Notes under the pieces: generated by a model | The model's database searches: none | Told to the model about the DNA's origin: nothing | Seen by the model: only the letters and a program-made list of their open reading frames with translations | Position numbers and translations under genes: made by a program | Shown: piece after piece, positions 1 to 5,704 of the stretch | Numbering within the stretch: the stretch's first letter is position 1 | How the letters are laid out: every line of letters begins with the position of its first letter | From: Lutibacter sp. | GTDB lineage: Bacteria > Bacteroidota > Bacteroidia > Flavobacteriales > Flavobacteriaceae | Direction of reading: 5' to 3' | DNA length: 8,176 nt | Assembly: GCA_004195315.1 (NCBI GenBank) | Contig: SDWL01000083.1 | Span: 1 to 8,176 of the forward strand

Positions 1-19
1 AGATGTGTATAAGAGACAG
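1..19 (+). other. Tn5/Nextera mosaic-end adapter (library artefact)
   Basis: The sequence AGATGTGTATAAGAGACAG is exactly the 19-bp Tn5 mosaic end used in Nextera tagmentation. Its exact reverse complement ends the window. This is library-derived sequence and should be trimmed. Confidence 0.97.
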
Positions 20-124
20 GTTGTCGATGTCACCGCAAAATTATTGACCTCCGCCTTGAATACTCGGAAATAATCCTTAAATTGTAGTCTAAAATTTAGA
101 AACGAATAACTCACCTTAATTTTA
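20..124. other. Unassigned upstream segment, outer part relatively GC-rich
   Basis: This is the stretch between the adapter and the xdhC start. Bases 20-70 are about 45% G+C by my count, clearly higher than the surrounding DNA. On the + strand they read open as an 18-codon tail, including the stop, that ends at TAA 71-73. On the - strand another frame stays open across the whole stretch but has no ATG. I recognise neither peptide. It could be the 3' end of an upstream gene, the edge of a mobile element, or a chimeric junction. Bases 74-124 are AT-rich and presumably hold the leader of xdhC, but I find no exact TAnnTTTG box there. Confidence 0.3.
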
Positions 125-886
125 ATGAATAATTGGATAGAATTACTTCAAGATTTTAAACTTAAAAAACAACCTGTTGCACTAGTAACTGTTACAAAAG
201 TTTTAGGATCTGCTCCCTGTAAGGTTGCTTCAAAAATGATTGTTACCAAACAAAAAGAAATTTTCGGAACTATTGGAGGTGGTAAATTAGAATTTCAAGT
301 GATAGATGAAGCTATAATAGCAATTAATCAAAATAAAATAAAAGAATTTTCATATACTTTAGGGCCAGAATTTGAACAATGCTGTGGTGGTAAAGTAGAA
401 TTAATTATTGAACCTATGAATCAAACTTCTGAATTATTTTTATTTGGCGCTGGACATATTGGCGTAGAAATTTGTAATATTTTAAAAGACACAACTTTTA
501 ATATTACTTTATTAGATACTCGTAAAAATTGGAGAAACACTATTGAAGTTGATAGTAGCATTACATATTCTGATATTGATTTCGATTTATACAAACAACA
601 TATTAATTGGGGAGAAAATTGTTATATAGTAATTATGACTCACGATCATAAACTCGATTTTGAAATAACTGCTTTAGCTTTACATTCTAAAACCAAGTAT
701 ATAGGTTTAATTGGTAGTAAAACCAAAAAGATTAAATTTAATAATATGCTAAGGAATGATTTGAAATTTGAAGCTGGAATTTCACCTGTTCATTGTCCGG
801 TTGGTTTAAATATTGGTGGTCACACTCCAAAGGAAATTGCCATAAGTATTGCTGCCGAGTTATTGAAAGAGTATTATGGAAAGTAA
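125..886 (+). CDS. xdhC: XdhC-family molybdenum-cofactor insertion/maturation protein
   Basis: XdhC-family proteins bind molybdenum cofactor and help its sulfuration and delivery to xanthine dehydrogenase-type molybdo-hydroxylases in the cytoplasm. The 253-residue protein has the expected two parts. The N-terminal XdhC/CoxI region carries GSAPCK (28-33), GTIGGGKLE (48-56) and QCCGG (85-89). The C-terminal Rossmann-like domain begins with FGAGHIG (107-113), followed by LDTR (130-133), MTHDHKLD (171-178), YIGLIGS (192-198) and CPVGLNIGGHTPKEIA (224-239). Length and motif order suit a complete protein. ATG 125 is the only start consistent with the conserved N-terminus; no Shine-Dalgarno sequence is visible. 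Its stop overlaps the next gene, indicating translational coupling with the MobA-like enzyme. The enzyme served is not in the window, so its substrate cannot be named; related operons encode xanthine dehydrogenase or isoquinoline/aldehyde oxidoreductase-type enzymes. Confidence 0.9.
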   Translation: MNNWIELLQDFKLKKQPVALVTVTKVLGSAPCKVASKMIVTKQKEIFGTIGGGKLEFQVIDEAIIAINQNKIKEFSYTLGPEFEQCCGGKVELIIEPMNQTSELFLFGAGHIGVEICNILKDTTFNITLLDTRKNWRNTIEVDSSITYSDIDFDLYKQHINWGENCYIVIMTHDHKLDFEITALALHSKTKYIGLIGSKTKKIKFNNMLRNDLKFEAGISPVHCPVGLNIGGHTPKEIAISIAAELLKEYYGK

Positions 887-1508
887 TACCGTTTTTATAC
901 TGTTAGCTGGTGGAAAATCTGAAAGAATGGGTGTTGCAAAAGGCTTACTTAAATACAACCAAACTTATTGGATTTTAGAACAATTAAATAGAATTTCAAA
1001 AACATTAGTTTCAGAAGTTTATATTGGACTAGGATATAATTACCAACATTATTTTAACGCTATTCCTTGGTTTGAAAATGCTTTAGAAATTTGTATTAAT
1101 TTTCAAGGATTGAAGATGAAAGTTATCCTTAATAAAAATCCAGAAATGGGTCCTTTTTCAACACTTCAAGCTGTTTTAAAAGAAATAGATTCATCAAAAA
1201 ATGTAATTTTAAATCACATTGATATTCCAATCTTAAATGCTGATGAATTAAATAAAATTATTTCAACCAAAAATGAAATAGCAATTCCAACTTTTGAAGG
1301 CAAAAATGGACATCCAATAAAAATGGAATCTAACTTTTGGAGATCATTGTTAACTATAAGTACAAGTGAAAAAGAAGCTAGGTTAGATATTCAGATAAAA
1401 AAAAATAGCCCTACCAAAATTTCAAAGATTGAAATTTTTGATAGGGCTATTTTAAAAAACTTAAACACTAAAAAAGATTGGATTTCTTTTTTAAATGAGT
1501 CTAATTAA
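876..1508 (+). CDS. MobA/MocA-like molybdopterin nucleotidyltransferase
   Basis: This is a 210-residue NTP-transferase of the MobA/MocA group, which attaches CMP or GMP to molybdopterin. Visible motifs are the nucleotide-binding loop LLAGGKSERMG (9-19) with K22, NPEMGPFSTLQAVL (88-101), HIDIPIL (114-120, at the place of the metal-binding D-x-P motif), IPTFEGKNGHPIKM (137-150) and a C-terminal NLNTKKDW at the position of the usual D-x-NTPED-type ending. The GHP motif and pairing with XdhC favour a MocA-like cytidylyltransferase over a guanylyltransferase, but specificity is inferred. The ATG at 876 lies inside the end of xdhC (11-bp overlap), so the two form an operon. Its own 3' end overlaps the convergent transporter gene by 8 bp. 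Codons 176-193 form a strong hairpin that looks like the terminator of that transporter. Confidence 0.83.
   Translation: MESNTVFILLAGGKSERMGVAKGLLKYNQTYWILEQLNRISKTLVSEVYIGLGYNYQHYFNAIPWFENALEICINFQGLKMKVILNKNPEMGPFSTLQAVLKEIDSSKNVILNHIDIPILNADELNKIISTKNEIAIPTFEGKNGHPIKMESNFWRSLLTISTSEKEARLDIQIKKNSPTKISKIEIFDRAILKNLNTKKDWISFLNESN
1397..1453 (-). terminator. Intrinsic terminator of the SulP gene, inside the MobA-like CDS
   Basis: Arms 1402-1425 and 1429-1453 are inverted repeats with a 3-nt loop (AGA), one C/A mismatch and one bulged T. The base of the stem is AATAGCCCTA paired with TAGGGCTATT. Read on the - strand the stem is followed by nine T residues (+ strand A run 1397-1405), giving a textbook stem plus U-tract 48 nt beyond the SulP stop codon. 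Some of the A run also extends the stem. On the + strand only four T residues follow, so the favoured direction is -. The whole structure is coding sequence for residues 176-193 of the MobA-like protein. Confidence 0.8.
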
Positions 1509-3105
1509 ATGATTCAGGATCTTCAGCTATATGATATCTTGGATCATCAATATCATTAATAATAACTTCGGAAAATTTAGTGCTAGATTTATATAAAAGT
1601 GTTTTACATTCTTCACTTAAATGTTTTAAATAAATTATTTTATCAGCCTTTTGGTATTTTTCAACTATATTAAAAATAGCTTCCAAAGCTGAATGATCAC
1701 TAATTCTAGACTCCATAAAATCTATTTCAACTCTGTCTGGATCATTTTTTACATCAAATTTTTCATTAAACATTGTTATAGAGCCGAAGAAAAGAGGTCC
1801 CCAAATTTCATAAATTTTTGTACCATCTTCTCTAATTGATTTTCGCGCTCTTATTCGAGTTGCATTTTCCCAAGAAAAAACCAAAGCACTCACAATAACA
1901 CCTGCTATTACGGCAATAGCTAAATCGAAAATCACAGTAAGAGCTGAAACTAATATCAATACAAATAAATCTGTTCTTGGTATTTTATTTGAAATTCTAA
2001 AACTACTCCATTCAAAAGTTCCAATGACTACCATAAACATTACACCAACTAGTGCTGCAATAGGAACTTGTTCTATATATGATGAACCAAATAAGATAAA
2101 AAGTAACAACATTACTGCGGCAACAATTCCTGATAATCTTCCTCTACCTCCTCCTTTAATGTTAATAATAGATTGACCAATCATAGCACATCCACCCATT
2201 CCACCAAATAAGCCTGTAACGATGTTTGCACTTCCTTGTGCTACACATTCTTTATTTCCATTACCACGAGTTTCTGTTAAATCATCAATTAAATTTAAAG
2301 TCATTAAAGATTCTATCAATCCAATAGCTGCTAATATTAATGCATAAGGCAAAATAAATTTAAATGATTCCCAAGTGAATGGAACTTTAGAAAACGTTTC
2401 CAAATTTAACATTGGCAAACCACCTTTTAAACCTTCTCCACCACCATCACTAATAAATGAACCTACAGTTGCTACGTCAAAATTTGATAAAATAGCAATT
2501 GCACTTACTACCAAAATTGCAATTAGCGCTTCAGGTAATTTTTTAGCTTGTTTAATTCTTGGCAACCCCCACATTATTAACATAGTTAAAGCAACTAAAC
2601 CAATCATTATATAAAGCTGACTGCCTTGTAACCAAGTTTTTTCTCCTTGAACCGTTTTTTTAAACATTCCTAGTTGAGAAATGAAAATAACAATGGCTAA
2701 TCCGTTTACAAATCCCATCATTACTGGATGAGGAATTAGACGAACAAATTTCCCTAGTTTTAAAACCCCTGCTAAAACCTGAATTATTCCCATTAAAATA
2801 ACTGTAGCAAATAAATAGTACAATCCTAAATTTTCATCAGGACTTCCCATAGCATTCCCCCTTGCAACTAATGTTACCATAACAACTGCCAAAGCACCAG
2901 TTGCACCCGAAATCATTCCAGGTCTACCTCCAAAAATTGAAGTAATTAAGCCAACCATAAAGGCCGCATATAAACCTACTAGTGGATCTACACCTGCTAC
3001 AAAAGCAAAAGCAACAGCTTCCGGCACTAAAGCTAAAGCTACTGTTATACCAGATAATATATCATTTCTAAAATTTGCCGTTTGCTTTTTAATAAATTCA
3101 GTCAT
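1501..3105 (-). CDS. SulP/SLC26-family anion transporter with STAS domain
   Basis: This 534-residue inner-membrane transporter moves inorganic anions such as sulfate or bicarbonate. The substrate cannot be fixed from sequence. The N-terminus has the family signature (DILSGITVALALVPEAVAFA, 15-34; GLYAAFMVGLITSIFGGRPG, 44-63; ISGATGALAVV, 65-75). Strongly hydrophobic segments then run to about residue 413, consistent with the 7+7 inverted-repeat fold. A middle signature covers ESLMTLNLIDDLTETRGNGNKE (265-286) and GLFGGMGGCAMIGQS (298-312). Residues about 430-520 form a cytoplasmic STAS domain (GPLFFGS 436-442; IDFMESRISDHSALEAI 461-477). Length is normal and the start at 3105 fits the conserved N-terminus. 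It is separated by 156 bp from the Nudix gene on the same strand, so it probably has its own promoter in the repeat-bearing gap. The stop overlaps the MobA-like gene tail to tail. Confidence 0.92.
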   Translation of the reverse strand: MTEFIKKQTANFRNDILSGITVALALVPEAVAFAFVAGVDPLVGLYAAFMVGLITSIFGGRPGMISGATGALAVVMVTLVARGNAMGSPDENLGLYYLFATVILMGIIQVLAGVLKLGKFVRLIPHPVMMGFVNGLAIVIFISQLGMFKKTVQGEKTWLQGSQLYIMIGLVALTMLIMWGLPRIKQAKKLPEALIAILVVSAIAILSNFDVATVGSFISDGGGEGLKGGLPMLNLETFSKVPFTWESFKFILPYALILAAIGLIESLMTLNLIDDLTETRGNGNKECVAQGSANIVTGLFGGMGGCAMIGQSIINIKGGGRGRLSGIVAAVMLLLFILFGSSYIEQVPIAALVGVMFMVVIGTFEWSSFRISNKIPRTDLFVLILVSALTVIFDLAIAVIAGVIVSALVFSWENATRIRARKSIREDGTKIYEIWGPLFFGSITMFNEKFDVKNDPDRVEIDFMESRISDHSALEAIFNIVEKYQKADKIIYLKHLSEECKTLLYKSSTKFSEVIINDIDDPRYHIAEDPESFN

Positions 3106-3115
3106 AATGTTGATT

Positions 3116-3205
3116 ATTTTACAAAAGCGGCTAATATAAACTAATTATCGAGTTTATAGTATTTATTTTACAAAAGCGATAAATATAAGCTAATTACTGT
3201 GTTTA
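3116..3205. repeat. Two imperfect 41-bp direct repeats upstream of the SulP gene
   Basis: Copies at 3116-3156 and 3165-3205 match at 34 of 41 positions and start 49 bp apart. The first 14 bases, ATTTTACAAAAGCG, are identical, as are the internal blocks AATATAA and CTAATTA. They occupy most of the region between the SulP start and the preceding Nudix gene, so they are candidate tandem regulator sites or a duplicated promoter. In the transcribed direction each copy reads CGCTTTTGTAAAAT, which resembles but does not match the TAnnTTTG box. Confidence 0.75.
3135..3158. promoter_or_regulatory. Inverted repeat, possible operator upstream of the SulP gene
   Basis: TATAAACT (3135-3142) and AGTTTATA (3151-3158) are perfect 8-bp inverted arms around an 8-bp spacer. 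The dyad lies mostly inside the first direct-repeat copy, 30 bp upstream of the transporter start. The second copy retains it only weakly. The symmetry suits a dimeric regulator, but AT-rich dyads also arise by chance. Confidence 0.35.
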
Positions 3206-3261
3206 AAAGGATAATCTATTCTTAACAAGACTAGGTTATAACGAAAGATATTCGCTAAAAA

Positions 3262-3843
3262 TTAAAACAATAATTTAATATTTTCATAAGAGTTTAAGAG
3301 AGCCTCCTCGATTTCTAATTCATTTTTAAAAACCACATCTTGAATATCTTCTTCTAATTGAGGGGTAAGTATTCCACTATAAGTTGTGATCATTAAATAC
3401 CAATAGGTAATTTTTAAAATTATTTTACCCTTACGCTCAAAAATATGATATGTAGTTTCTAAAGGTTTTTCTATTTTTAAATTATTAATACCACATTCTT
3501 CTTCAACTTCTCTAATTGCACATTCTGCAATAGATTCTCCTTTTTCTAATTTTCCTTTTGGCAAATCCCATTTATGAAAACGGTAGATAAAAAGCACTTC
3601 ATTTTTTTCATTTAAAACCTTACCTCCTGCAGCTTTTTGAATTTTAAATTGAGATTGAAATACGTCCCAATTCTCTTTCAAAGATTCGCAAATTATATAA
3701 ATTCCATTTAGTTCCCCTGCAAAAGCCTTATTAACAATATCAATTAAGTTGGCGTTATCAAAATCTACTTTTGGTAAATCTGTTAATATATTATTACTAA
3801 CTGTCAAAATTATTGGACAGTCATTCACAAAAACTTTATACAT
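3262..3843 (-). CDS. Nudix hydrolase with an N-terminal extension
   Basis: Nudix enzymes hydrolyse nucleoside diphosphates linked to another moiety, using divalent metal. The complete Nudix box lies at residues 97-119 (GKLEKGESIAECAIREVEEECGI split as G97, E103, R111-E112, E115-E116, G118), matching Gx5Ex7REUXEEXGU. It is preceded by WDLPKG (92-97). Residues 1 to about 65 form an extension of unknown function. The substrate cannot be predicted. I chose ATG 3843 (193 residues, MYKVFVND); ATG 3849 would add two residues, and an upstream TTG at 3864 is unlikely because it runs into pyrE. The gene diverges from pyrE with only a few bases between start codons, so its likely promoter lies within pyrE codons 2-5. 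No clear terminator follows it before the SulP gene. Confidence 0.87.
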   Translation of the reverse strand: MYKVFVNDCPIILTVSNNILTDLPKVDFDNANLIDIVNKAFAGELNGIYIICESLKENWDVFQSQFKIQKAAGGKVLNEKNEVLFIYRFHKWDLPKGKLEKGESIAECAIREVEEECGINNLKIEKPLETTYHIFERKGKIILKITYWYLMITTYSGILTPQLEEDIQDVVFKNELEIEEALLNSYENIKLLF

Positions 3844-3846
3844 TTG
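3813..3846 (+). promoter_or_regulatory. Candidate pyrE promoter, giving a leaderless or near-leaderless mRNA
   Basis: TACATTTG (3839-3846) matches the Bacteroidota -7 consensus TAnnTTTG exactly. A TTG at 3813-3815 could serve as the -33 element with a 23-bp spacer, at the long end of the accepted range. Transcription would start a few bases past 3846, at or next to the ATG at 3851 and just before ATG 3857. The box overlaps the first codons of the divergent Nudix gene. Confidence 0.5.
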
Positions 3847-3856
3847 CATTATGATT

Positions 3857-4495
3857 ATGAACAAATATACTGCAAAAAAAACTGCTGAATTACTATTGCA
3901 AATTAAAGCAATAAAATTACAACCTAATAAACCTTTTACTTGGGCTTCTGGTTGGAAATCGCCTATTTATTGTGATAATAGAACTACACTTTCTTTTCCA
4001 GAAATTAGAAACTACATAAGTGAAAATTTAGCTAAAATTATTGAAAATGAATATGAAAAACCTGATATAATTGCAGGTGTAGCAACAGGCGCAATTGCTA
4101 TTGGAGTTTTAGTTGCTCAACATTTAAACGTACCTTTTATTTACGTTCGACCAGAAGCGAAAGAACATGGTAGAAAAAATCAGATTGAAGGCTTATTGGA
4201 AAAAAATAAAAACATAGTAGTTGTTGAAGATTTAATTAGCACAGGAAAAAGTAGCTTAAATGCTATTAAAGCTTTAAAAGAAGTTGAAGGGACGAATGTA
4301 AAAGGAATGGTAGCAATATTTTCTTATGGTTTTGATATTGCTAAAAAAAACTTTGAAGAAGCTAATGTTAAATTAAATATATTAAGTGATTATGATCATT
4401 TATTAGAACAATCACTTGACAGTAATTATATTTCAGAAACTGAATTAAAAACACTTAAACAATGGAGAGAAAATCCAAGTGAGTGGAAACAATAA
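3857..4495 (+). CDS. pyrE: Orotate phosphoribosyltransferase
   Basis: PyrE converts orotate and PRPP to orotidine 5'-phosphate, the fifth step of de novo pyrimidine synthesis, as a cytoplasmic dimer. From ATG 3857 the protein is 212 residues, close to the usual length of bacterial PyrE. The PRPP-binding motif VVVEDLISTGKSS lies at 121-133. The flexible catalytic loop RPEAKEHGRKNQIEG (98-112) contains R98, K102 and H104. The N-terminal FTWASGWKSPIYCDNR (27-42) is the orotate-site region. ATG 3851 would add two residues; earlier in-frame starts lie inside the opposite Nudix gene and are rejected. The SRPBCC gene follows after 10 bp, so the two are probably cotranscribed, ending at the stem-loop at 4911-4957. 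No Shine-Dalgarno sequence is seen. Confidence 0.95.
   Translation: MNKYTAKKTAELLLQIKAIKLQPNKPFTWASGWKSPIYCDNRTTLSFPEIRNYISENLAKIIENEYEKPDIIAGVATGAIAIGVLVAQHLNVPFIYVRPEAKEHGRKNQIEGLLEKNKNIVVVEDLISTGKSSLNAIKALKEVEGTNVKGMVAIFSYGFDIAKKNFEEANVKLNILSDYDHLLEQSLDSNYISETELKTLKQWRENPSEWKQ
3862..3869 (-). promoter_or_regulatory. Candidate -7 box of the Nudix gene, inside pyrE
   Basis: On the - strand these bases read TATATTTG, an exact TAnnTTTG. The box is placed to start transcription at about 3855-3859, giving a leader of roughly 6-16 nt to ATG 3849 or 3843. It lies in codons 2-5 of pyrE. I find no TTG at a good -33 distance, so it rests on the -7 box and its position alone. Confidence 0.4.
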
Positions 4496-4505
4496 ATAAC
4501 ACAAC

Positions 4506-4895
4506 ATGAATTTAGAAAGTAAAAAAACAGTTATAAATAAATCTCAAAAAGAATTTTTTGAATTTTTAAGCAACTTGCAAAATTTTGAACAATTAATGCC
4601 CGAAAATACAGATAAATTTGAAGTTGATGGTGAGTCCTTTTTATTTAGCTTAAAAGGAATGCCTGAAATAAGATTGATAGTGAAAGAAAAACAGGAATTT
4701 GACAAAATTATTTTAGGCGCAGCGAGCAGTAAATTAAATTTTACATTAACTGCAATAATTAATGAAGTCTCTTCAACTACTTGTGACACTCAATTATTGT
4801 TTGATGGTGATTTTAATCCTATGATGGCAATGATGGTAAAAAAACCACTTCAAAAATTTATTGACTCATTATCTGAAAAGGCTGAAAACCTTTAA
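4506..4895 (+). CDS. Small SRPBCC-fold protein of unknown function
   Basis: This 129-residue cytoplasmic protein has no signal peptide or membrane segment. Its pattern is that of a START/Bet v1-like (SRPBCC) domain: an N-terminal strand (SKKTVINKS), helix FFEFLSNLQNFEQLMP (17-32), several beta strands around residues 37-95, and a C-terminal amphipathic helix (MMAMMVKKPLQKFIDSLSEKA). The phrase NLQNFEQLMP resembles the hinge found in SRPBCC and polyketide-cyclase-like proteins. No catalytic residues are evident and the ligand is unknown. It starts 10 bp after pyrE and ends 13 bp before the convergent birA, so it forms an operon with pyrE. As I recall, flavobacterial genomes often keep it next to pyrE, which suggests a housekeeping role, but none can be named. 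Confidence 0.78.
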   Translation: MNLESKKTVINKSQKEFFEFLSNLQNFEQLMPENTDKFEVDGESFLFSLKGMPEIRLIVKEKQEFDKIILGAASSKLNFTLTAIINEVSSTTCDTQLLFDGDFNPMMAMMVKKPLQKFIDSLSEKAENL

Positions 4896-4908
4896 TAAAT
4901 ACTTTATT

Positions 4909-5646
4909 TTAACTACTCGCAAATTTAATTTCTTTCAAGTTAAATTTGCGAGTAGTTTCGTTTTCTAACTCAATTACAAGTCTACCATCTTTAAAAACAT
5001 CCACTATTTTACCTAAAAAAACAGTTCCTTTTTTATCTTCAAACATTGTTGGTTTATTGTATCTATAAAGTGAAGTTACATACAATTCTTTTAGCTTTGA
5101 AAACTCCTTTTTTTCAATATAACCTATATAATATTTGATAGTTGTAAGAATATTTTGCAATATTTTATCCTTATCAAAATTAATTCCAGTAATATTATTT
5201 AATGAAGTTACATTCCCAGTACTTTTAGGAAATTGAATTTGATTCACATTTAAACCAATTCCAATTACTGATTGTTTAATAAAATTTCCACTCAAAACAT
5301 TCTCAATTAAAATACCCGCAAGTTTGTCTTTATCTGCCAAAATGTCGTTCGGCCACTTTACAAAAATTGGAGTTTTAACAGTGTTTTTAACAGTATTTAA
5401 AACCGCTAAAGAAATTGCCATGCTTAAATGAAATTGGTGTTCTATTTTGAAATCAATAAAATTAATTAACACGCTGAACATTAGGTTTTTACCACTATCT
5501 GAAATCCATTGAGTACCCATCTGACCTCTACCTGCAGTTTGATGTTTGGCCACCACAACAGTATAATTTTCAATAATCGATTTTACAGCAAGTTTCTTTA
5601 GGTAAGAATTCGTAGAATCAATGGCATTAAGTTTGATTATATTCAT
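4909..5646 (-). CDS. birA: Biotin--[acetyl-CoA-carboxylase] ligase, without DNA-binding domain
   Basis: This enzyme makes biotinyl-AMP and transfers biotin to the carrier protein of biotin-dependent carboxylases. From ATG 5646 it has 245 residues. Motifs are STNSYLKKL (11-19), the biotinyl-AMP loop GRGQMGTQW (39-47), KWPNDIL (97-103), DKLAGILIEN (107-116, with K108) and GIGLNVN (129-135). A C-terminal SH3-like region covers about residues 200-242. It lacks the N-terminal winged helix of E. coli BirA, so it is a class I ligase and not a repressor of biotin genes. A longer reading from TTG 5718 adds 24 hydrophobic residues unlike the family and is rejected. Its last 15 codons form a perfect stem-loop that also follows the pyrE-SRPBCC operon. 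It diverges from rsfS. Confidence 0.93.
   Translation of the reverse strand: MNIIKLNAIDSTNSYLKKLAVKSIIENYTVVVAKHQTAGRGQMGTQWISDSGKNLMFSVLINFIDFKIEHQFHLSMAISLAVLNTVKNTVKTPIFVKWPNDILADKDKLAGILIENVLSGNFIKQSVIGIGLNVNQIQFPKSTGNVTSLNNITGINFDKDKILQNILTTIKYYIGYIEKKEFSKLKELYVTSLYRYNKPTMFEDKKGTVFLGKIVDVFKDGRLVIELENETTRKFNLKEIKFASS
4911..4964 (+). terminator. Stem-loop terminator of the pyrE-SRPBCC operon, inside birA
   Basis: AACTACTCGCAAATTTAA (4911-4928) and TTAAATTTGCGAGTAGTT (4940-4957) are perfect 18-bp inverted repeats with an 11-nt loop. The structure begins 15 bp after the SRPBCC stop codon. On the + strand it is followed by a T-rich tail, TCGTTTTCT, a modest U-tract. On the - strand the tail is AAAATAAAG, so termination of birA here is unlikely. 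The entire hairpin encodes the C-terminus of birA, reaching into its stop codon. Confidence 0.72.
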
Positions 5647-5666
5647 TAATAATTTGAAAATTTCAA

Positions 5667-5674
5667 CAAAGTTA
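5667..5674 (-). promoter_or_regulatory. Candidate -7 box of birA
   Basis: On the - strand these bases read TAACTTTG, an exact TAnnTTTG box. The ATG of birA begins 20 nt beyond it, leaving a leader of roughly 15 nt. No well-spaced -33 TTG is visible. The same 8-mer faces the other way at 5705-5712 for rsfS. Confidence 0.5.
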
Positions 5675-5704
5675 CATAAAATCAAATATGTTATAAAAAA
5701 ATAA

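Noticed and set aside
351..354. LRAGRFDR in FtsH (residues 351-358) with Ala where E. coli has Pro
   Set aside because: This is, as far as I recall, common in Bacteroidota FtsH and leaves the arginine fingers intact, so it is not an anomaly. Numbers given here are protein residues.
2375..2614. 79-codon open frame on the + strand
   Set aside because: It lies entirely antisense within the SulP gene, has no recognisable protein features and is explained as a shadow frame.
3239..3258. Possible terminator hairpin after the Nudix gene (CGAA/TTCG arms)
   Set aside because: The stem has only about four base pairs and no convincing U-tract.
3749..3856. N-terminal extension of pyrE from an upstream in-frame start
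   Set aside because: These codons lie in the Nudix gene on the other strand, and PyrE length and alignment fit a start at 3857 (or 3851).
4544..4789. 81-codon open frame on the - strand
   Set aside because: It is antisense to the SRPBCC gene and contained within it, with no family resemblance.
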